A stretch of DNA of 37,077 bases, from contig PAAW01000010.1 in NCBI GenBank assembly GCA_002699515.1, positions 1-37,077 of the forward strand, given 5' to 3'. The stretch comes from Methanobacteriota archaeon. Its GTDB lineage: Archaea; Thermoplasmatota; Poseidoniia; Poseidoniales; Poseidoniaceae. Of the stretch, positions 33,912 to 37,077 are shown one piece after another (within the stretch, counting starts at the first letter, position 1; each line of letters starts with the position of its first letter). Both the position numbers and the translations under genes were made by a program. The notes beneath the pieces were generated by a model. The model did not search any database, was not told the origin of the DNA, and worked only from the letters and a program-made list of their open reading frames with translations.

Positions 33912-35669
33912 TTAATCGCAGCAATTCTTTTCGATACTGTTCTGTGCACAGAAGCACGTCTTTGCTGGTTTGATATCTGCGCGAGAGCTTCTCTCATTGA
34001 ATAGTGCTGTAACTTCAGCGAGTTCATCTGGTGCGTCTCCGCGTGCTTCAAGACAAAGTTTGAGACCAAGTAGACCCCACATGTTATCTTTCCATAGTTT
34101 GATATCTGCGCGATAGACTGCTTCTGCTTCTTCAATTTCTCCTTGTTCATGTAATAATGCCCCAAGGATATGACGTACTGGTTGCATTTGTCCCCACGGT
34201 TCGTTATATGCTAGATTAAGCGAAAGTTCTACACCGCGACGTAGGTGGTCAAAGGCAGTAGAGAAATCTGCTGATTCGCCTCTTGCTTTGGCTAGGAATT
34301 GCTTTCTGTATTCAATTTCTCCATCTAATACGGCAGCGTTAACTAGAAGGATACATGGTCCTTCACTTGGATCTTGATACATCAAGTTATTATGTAATAC
34401 TCGACCTGCAAGGGCTGGGTTTTCAAGTGCTTGATTGAATAAGATCTGCTCTGCTTCTGCTTCAGGGACCATTCCCTTGGATGCATATGCAACACCTCTA
34501 GCATAGTGTTGTGTAGCAATAGTTGCAGGAAATACGTCCTTATCGGAGTACATTGGTTCAGAAAGAATCTCGTCCCACTTGCCAAATCTAATCATAACGT
34601 GCCAAGGCATAGTAACATATGATTCTAGGAATATTGCTCCCATTGGGATTATGCCAGCTAGCATGAAGTTTACTCCATGGTTTTCATCACCTGCTGGCAA
34701 TGTAGCCACAGCTTTTCTAGCGTATTTCAAAGCAATTTCATATTGGCCTTCAAACATAGCACACCAAACAATGAAGTGATGATTGTGCATTCGATAGAAT
34801 TTATAGAATTGAGATTCGTTTCCAGTTAATTCAACATAACGGTCGTCTGCCTTTACAGCTGCAATATTGCACTCTACTGCTTCTTTCCATTGCCCTACCC
34901 AAGCATCGATGTGAGATGGCATGTGAACTAGGTGCCCTAATCCTGGCATTGCTGTCCTTAGAACATCAGCTGCGGGTAATGCGCGTTCTGGGAATGGAGA
35001 TAATTCCAATGCGTGACAATACAAATGACATAGTGCAATGTGCTCTTTTGCTCCTTCAACAGTCTCAAAAGCTTCTTCCATAACCTTGACTAGGAGTAAT
35101 GTATTATCATCTGCAGGAGTTATTTCTCCTGTAGTAGTATTCTTATCCCATAGTTGCCAGGCTTTTAGATTCATAAGGGCCTCAACATATACTGCAGTGA
35201 CATCTAGGTTTCCTCGATATTTTTTGTAAAGTGGTGCCATTGCATTTGCGAAAGCGACATTTAATTCTGGACTATTTCCCATGTTTAGCACTGATGGATC
35301 TGCCGCATCACGTGCTTCAGCAGAGTGGCGTTGTGCCAGTGCATCGATCAGGTCTTTTTCTAATTCAGAACAGCCTTCTTTCAGAGTTATTGCTGTTTGA
35401 ATGTAATCATGTCCTGAACCTAGTCCTGGGCTCCAATTATAATTTGAGGATACACAATACGCAATTCCCCAATATGCCATTGCACAATTTGGATCTAGCT
35501 CAGCACATTTACTAAAACATGCAATCGCTTCTTCATGATTGTAATTAAGCATGTGACCAAAGGCAAGTGCGTACATTTTACGTGCTTCTTCATTATCACA
35601 AGTGATAGTTGTTGCAAAGAAATAATTTGAGGCGTCTCCGAAGTCATAATTTTTAGGGTTTAGGTTCAT
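33912..35669 (-). CDS. TPR-like repeat protein with Cys-rich C-terminus
   Basis: 585 aa, soluble, no signal peptide. Helical TPR-type repeats are visible: FGHMLNYNHEEAIACFSKCA and ELDPNCAMAYWGIAY at the N-terminus, EIALKYARKAV in the middle, and ALLHEQGEIEEAEAVYRADI near the end. Conserved His-rich segments (HIALCHLYCHALELSPFPER; LGHLVHMPSHIDAWVGQW) resemble bacterial TPR proteins of unknown function. The last 18 residues include CFC, a single later CC and a final Asp (PAKTCFCAQNSIEKNCCD), an unusual cysteine cluster that might bind metal. The base composition is somewhat more GC-rich than its neighbours in places (about 45% in a sample near 34981-35040), so lateral acquisition next to the tRNA gene is possible. 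No function is assigned. Confidence 0.85.
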   Translation of the reverse strand: MNLNPKNYDFGDASNYFFATTITCDNEEARKMYALAFGHMLNYNHEEAIACFSKCAELDPNCAMAYWGIAYCVSSNYNWSPGLGSGHDYIQTAITLKEGCSELEKDLIDALAQRHSAEARDAADPSVLNMGNSPELNVAFANAMAPLYKKYRGNLDVTAVYVEALMNLKAWQLWDKNTTTGEITPADDNTLLLVKVMEEAFETVEGAKEHIALCHLYCHALELSPFPERALPAADVLRTAMPGLGHLVHMPSHIDAWVGQWKEAVECNIAAVKADDRYVELTGNESQFYKFYRMHNHHFIVWCAMFEGQYEIALKYARKAVATLPAGDENHGVNFMLAGIIPMGAIFLESYVTMPWHVMIRFGKWDEILSEPMYSDKDVFPATIATQHYARGVAYASKGMVPEAEAEQILFNQALENPALAGRVLHNNLMYQDPSEGPCILLVNAAVLDGEIEYRKQFLAKARGESADFSTAFDHLRRGVELSLNLAYNEPWGQMQPVRHILGALLHEQGEIEEAEAVYRADIKLWKDNMWGLLGLKLCLEARGDAPDELAEVTALFNERSSRADIKPAKTCFCAQNSIEKNCCD

Positions 35670-35961
35670 GTTCCAACCCGAAAAGTAATGGTTAATAAAT
35701 TACCTTCAAATATGTTTAAATTATATCAAATGTATATTCAAATCTTGAAAATTAATAAATAGTTCAAAAAGATCATAATCCCTTGTAATAGAGATGAATT
35801 ATAGAAGTGCTTGAGCCGCTTTTTTGTCTCCTAAAGAGATTTTAGCATATGTGCAGTAGTTATGATTGTTTGTAGTAGGGATTTGGTCCGTACCTCCAGT
35901 CTCCAATATTTCTTTAGCAAACTACAACCAAGTTCAATAGGTTTGAATATGACAGAGGTAT
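35670..35961. other. Intergenic spacer between TPR gene and selO
   Basis: Nearly 300 bp without a convincing intact gene; the divergent promoters must lie here. AT-rich stretches with TATA-like sequence (gtttaaattatatc, about 35714-35727) sit 45-60 bp upstream of the TPR start. The part at 35799-35921 holds a possible coding remnant, listed separately. No tRNA, repeat array or tRNA-3'-end duplicate was seen. Confidence 0.5.
35799..35921 (-). pseudogene. Possible C-terminal gene remnant (40 codons)
   Basis: On the minus strand an open stretch between TAG (35922-35924) and TAA (35799-35801) reads FAKEILETGGTDQIP, then TTNNHNYCTYAK, then ISLGDKKAAQALL. The Ala/Gly/Asp/Lys-rich composition and the TPR-helix-like end look like real protein, unlike the Asn/Ile/Phe-rich readings random AT-rich DNA gives. 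No ATG and stops directly upstream, so a decayed end of a former gene, or a tiny TTG-started ORF, are the options. Confidence 0.22.
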
Positions 35962-37077
35962 GTGGGAAAGAAGACTTTGAGTTCACTAGACTGGTTGAGT
36001 CGATATCTTGACGAAACACCAGGAGATGAGATAATTGGTGGTATGCCTAGACAAGCACCTGGTGTATGTTGGTCTAGAGTAAATCCAACTCCTACTCCCA
36101 ACCCAATTCTTAGACTATGGTCAAATGATATGGCTGATGAACTAGGACTCGATAAAGGAGATGATGAATTTCTCGGGGGCAAAAAAATAACTGAGGGAAT
36201 GGATCCTTATGCACAAAGATACGGAGGCCACCAATTTGGTAATTGGGCAGGTCAACTTGGAGATGGTAGAGCGATTACATTAGGTGAAGTAGATACTGGT
36301 GCAAATATATTGGAATTACAACTCAAAGGTTCAGGAGTTACTCCTTATTCAAGATTTGCCGATGGGAAAGCAGTACTTCGTTCCTCCATTCGTGAGTTTC
36401 TCTGTAGTGAAGCTATGCATCATCTTGGTATTCCAACAACTCGTGCATTATCCATGGTGACAACAGGAGAAGAAGTAATTCGTGACATTATGTATGATGG
36501 TAGACAAGCACCAGAGCCTGGTGCTATCGTTTGTAGGGTGGCTCAGAGTTTTATTCGTTTTGGAAGTTTTCAAATCCACACTATGACAAGAGATTATGAA
36601 GCACTTCAAACACTTATTGATTATACAGTAAAACACCATTTTCCTAATTGCAGTACAAAAAATGATGAGGGATTAATAGAATGGTTGAAAATAATAGCGG
36701 ATGAAACTGCATTAATGATTGCTCATTGGATGCGAGTTGGATTTGTTCATGGTGTGATGAATACTGACAATATGTCTATCCATGGATTAACTATCGATTA
36801 CGGCCCTTATGGGTGGTTAGAAGATTTCGATCCAGGTTGGACACCAAACACAACTGATGCAGGAAGTAAAAGATATCGATTTGGTCATCAAGCACAAATT
36901 GGGGCTTGGAATTATGCACGTTTGTTGGAATCTATAAGCCCTTTAATGGAAGATGAAGAAAGGTTATACGAAGCCTTAAATTTCTATTACTCAAGCTACG
37001 ATAAACACAATAATGAGATGTGGGCAGATAAACTTGGTTTAGAGAAATTTAATTCAAGTGATGAAGAACTAGTTGTA
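35962..37077 (+). CDS. selO: SelO/YdiU-family protein adenylyltransferase (runs off the right edge)
   Basis: 372 codons are visible to the window end without a stop. Pseudokinase-fold enzyme that transfers AMP to protein Ser/Thr/Tyr hydroxyls, known from bacteria and mitochondria. Signature blocks: YAQRYGGHQFGNWAGQLGDG then RAITLGEV, LQLKGSGVTPYSRFADGKAV, SSIREFLCSEAMHHLGIPTT, and the active-site segment VGFVHGVMNTDNMSIHGLT followed by IDYGPYGWLEDFDP. The start is unsettled: GTG at 35962 gives MGKKTLSSLDWLSRYLDETP, and TTG at 35977 is the alternative. The region upstream has an in-frame stop at 35950. In an archaeal context it is probably of bacterial origin. The C-terminus is not in view. 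Confidence 0.93.
   Translation, partial: MGKKTLSSLDWLSRYLDETPGDEIIGGMPRQAPGVCWSRVNPTPTPNPILRLWSNDMADELGLDKGDDEFLGGKKITEGMDPYAQRYGGHQFGNWAGQLGDGRAITLGEVDTGANILELQLKGSGVTPYSRFADGKAVLRSSIREFLCSEAMHHLGIPTTRALSMVTTGEEVIRDIMYDGRQAPEPGAIVCRVAQSFIRFGSFQIHTMTRDYEALQTLIDYTVKHHFPNCSTKNDEGLIEWLKIIADETALMIAHWMRVGFVHGVMNTDNMSIHGLTIDYGPYGWLEDFDPGWTPNTTDAGSKRYRFGHQAQIGAWNYARLLESISPLMEDEERLYEALNFYYSSYDKHNNEMWADKLGLEKFNSSDEELVV

Noticed and set aside
33896-35515. Open frames inside the TPR gene on both strands.
   Set aside because: They are shadows of the 585-residue protein, with low-complexity or implausible composition and no independent start signals.
33796-35961. Direct repeat of the tRNA-Ala 3' end marking an integrated element.
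   Set aside because: No second copy was found by eye within the window; no integrase gene is visible.
1-37077. CRISPR array, insertion sequence, rRNA or toxin-antitoxin locus.
   Set aside because: No regularly spaced repeats, transposase, terminal inverted repeats or rRNA-like sequence was seen.

Overview
The window reads as a compact, AT-rich archaeal chromosome segment, most likely a marine Thermoplasmatota of the Marine Group II / Candidatus Poseidoniales type. That placement is inferred from gene content, not from a marker-gene tree. Archaeal information-processing genes fix the domain: replication factor C small subunit (partial, left edge), TFB, ribosomal protein L40e, a UPF0147 protein, membrane-anchored archaeal LonB, an A24 preflagellin/prepilin peptidase and a TrmI-type tRNA methyltransferase. 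Several other genes look bacterial in type (MetK, full-length PurA, a TPMT-family methyltransferase, SelO), as is common in this group. Genes are packed tightly. Four convergent pairs share a 4-bp palindromic stop overlap (CTAG or TTAA), and several operon neighbours overlap by ATGA.

Layout. 1-3211: rfcS start, an Ig-like membrane protein, panB. 3312-13347: a long minus-strand accessory block. In transcription order it holds a formyltransferase-fold protein, an SDR with a degenerate active site, a luciferase-like flavin monooxygenase, an asparaginase-II-family amidohydrolase and a 2-aminomuconate-semialdehyde-type dehydrogenase. Then comes a small membrane-protein gene on the opposite strand, the catalytic beta subunit of 2-aminophenol 1,6-dioxygenase, a fusion of its alpha subunit to a RidA/2-aminomuconate-deaminase domain, and an APC amino-acid permease with a C-terminal EF-hand pair. 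13365-16808: a TPMT-like methyltransferase that looks transferred, aspS, metK. 16856-29675: two very large surface proteins, trmI, lonB, an MFS exporter and the A24 peptidase. 29753-33872: UPF0147, L40e, a metallo-beta-lactamase-fold protein with a degraded metal site, a small zinc-finger protein, purA, tfb with a palindromic promoter element, and tRNA-Ala(UGC). 33912-37077: a TPR-like protein with a Cys-rich tail, a spacer with a possible gene remnant, and selO running off the right edge.

The most striking system is the 3.3-13.3 kb block. Three successive steps of the aerobic aminophenol meta-cleavage route are recognisable: ring opening by AmnBA, semialdehyde oxidation by an AmnC-like ALDH, and deamination by a RidA domain fused to AmnA. 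The beta subunit keeps all five active-site residues at the literature spacing as I remember it, with a constant offset. The flavin monooxygenase, amidase, SDR and formyltransferase plausibly prepare an amide- or N-acyl-bearing aromatic or heteroaromatic substrate, and the permease may import it. The true substrate cannot be read from sequence. A second theme is three big extracytoplasmic Ig-domain proteins, each with one C-terminal membrane helix but a different cytoplasmic tail: proline-rich/acidic, zinc ribbon, or a Trp-rich tail.
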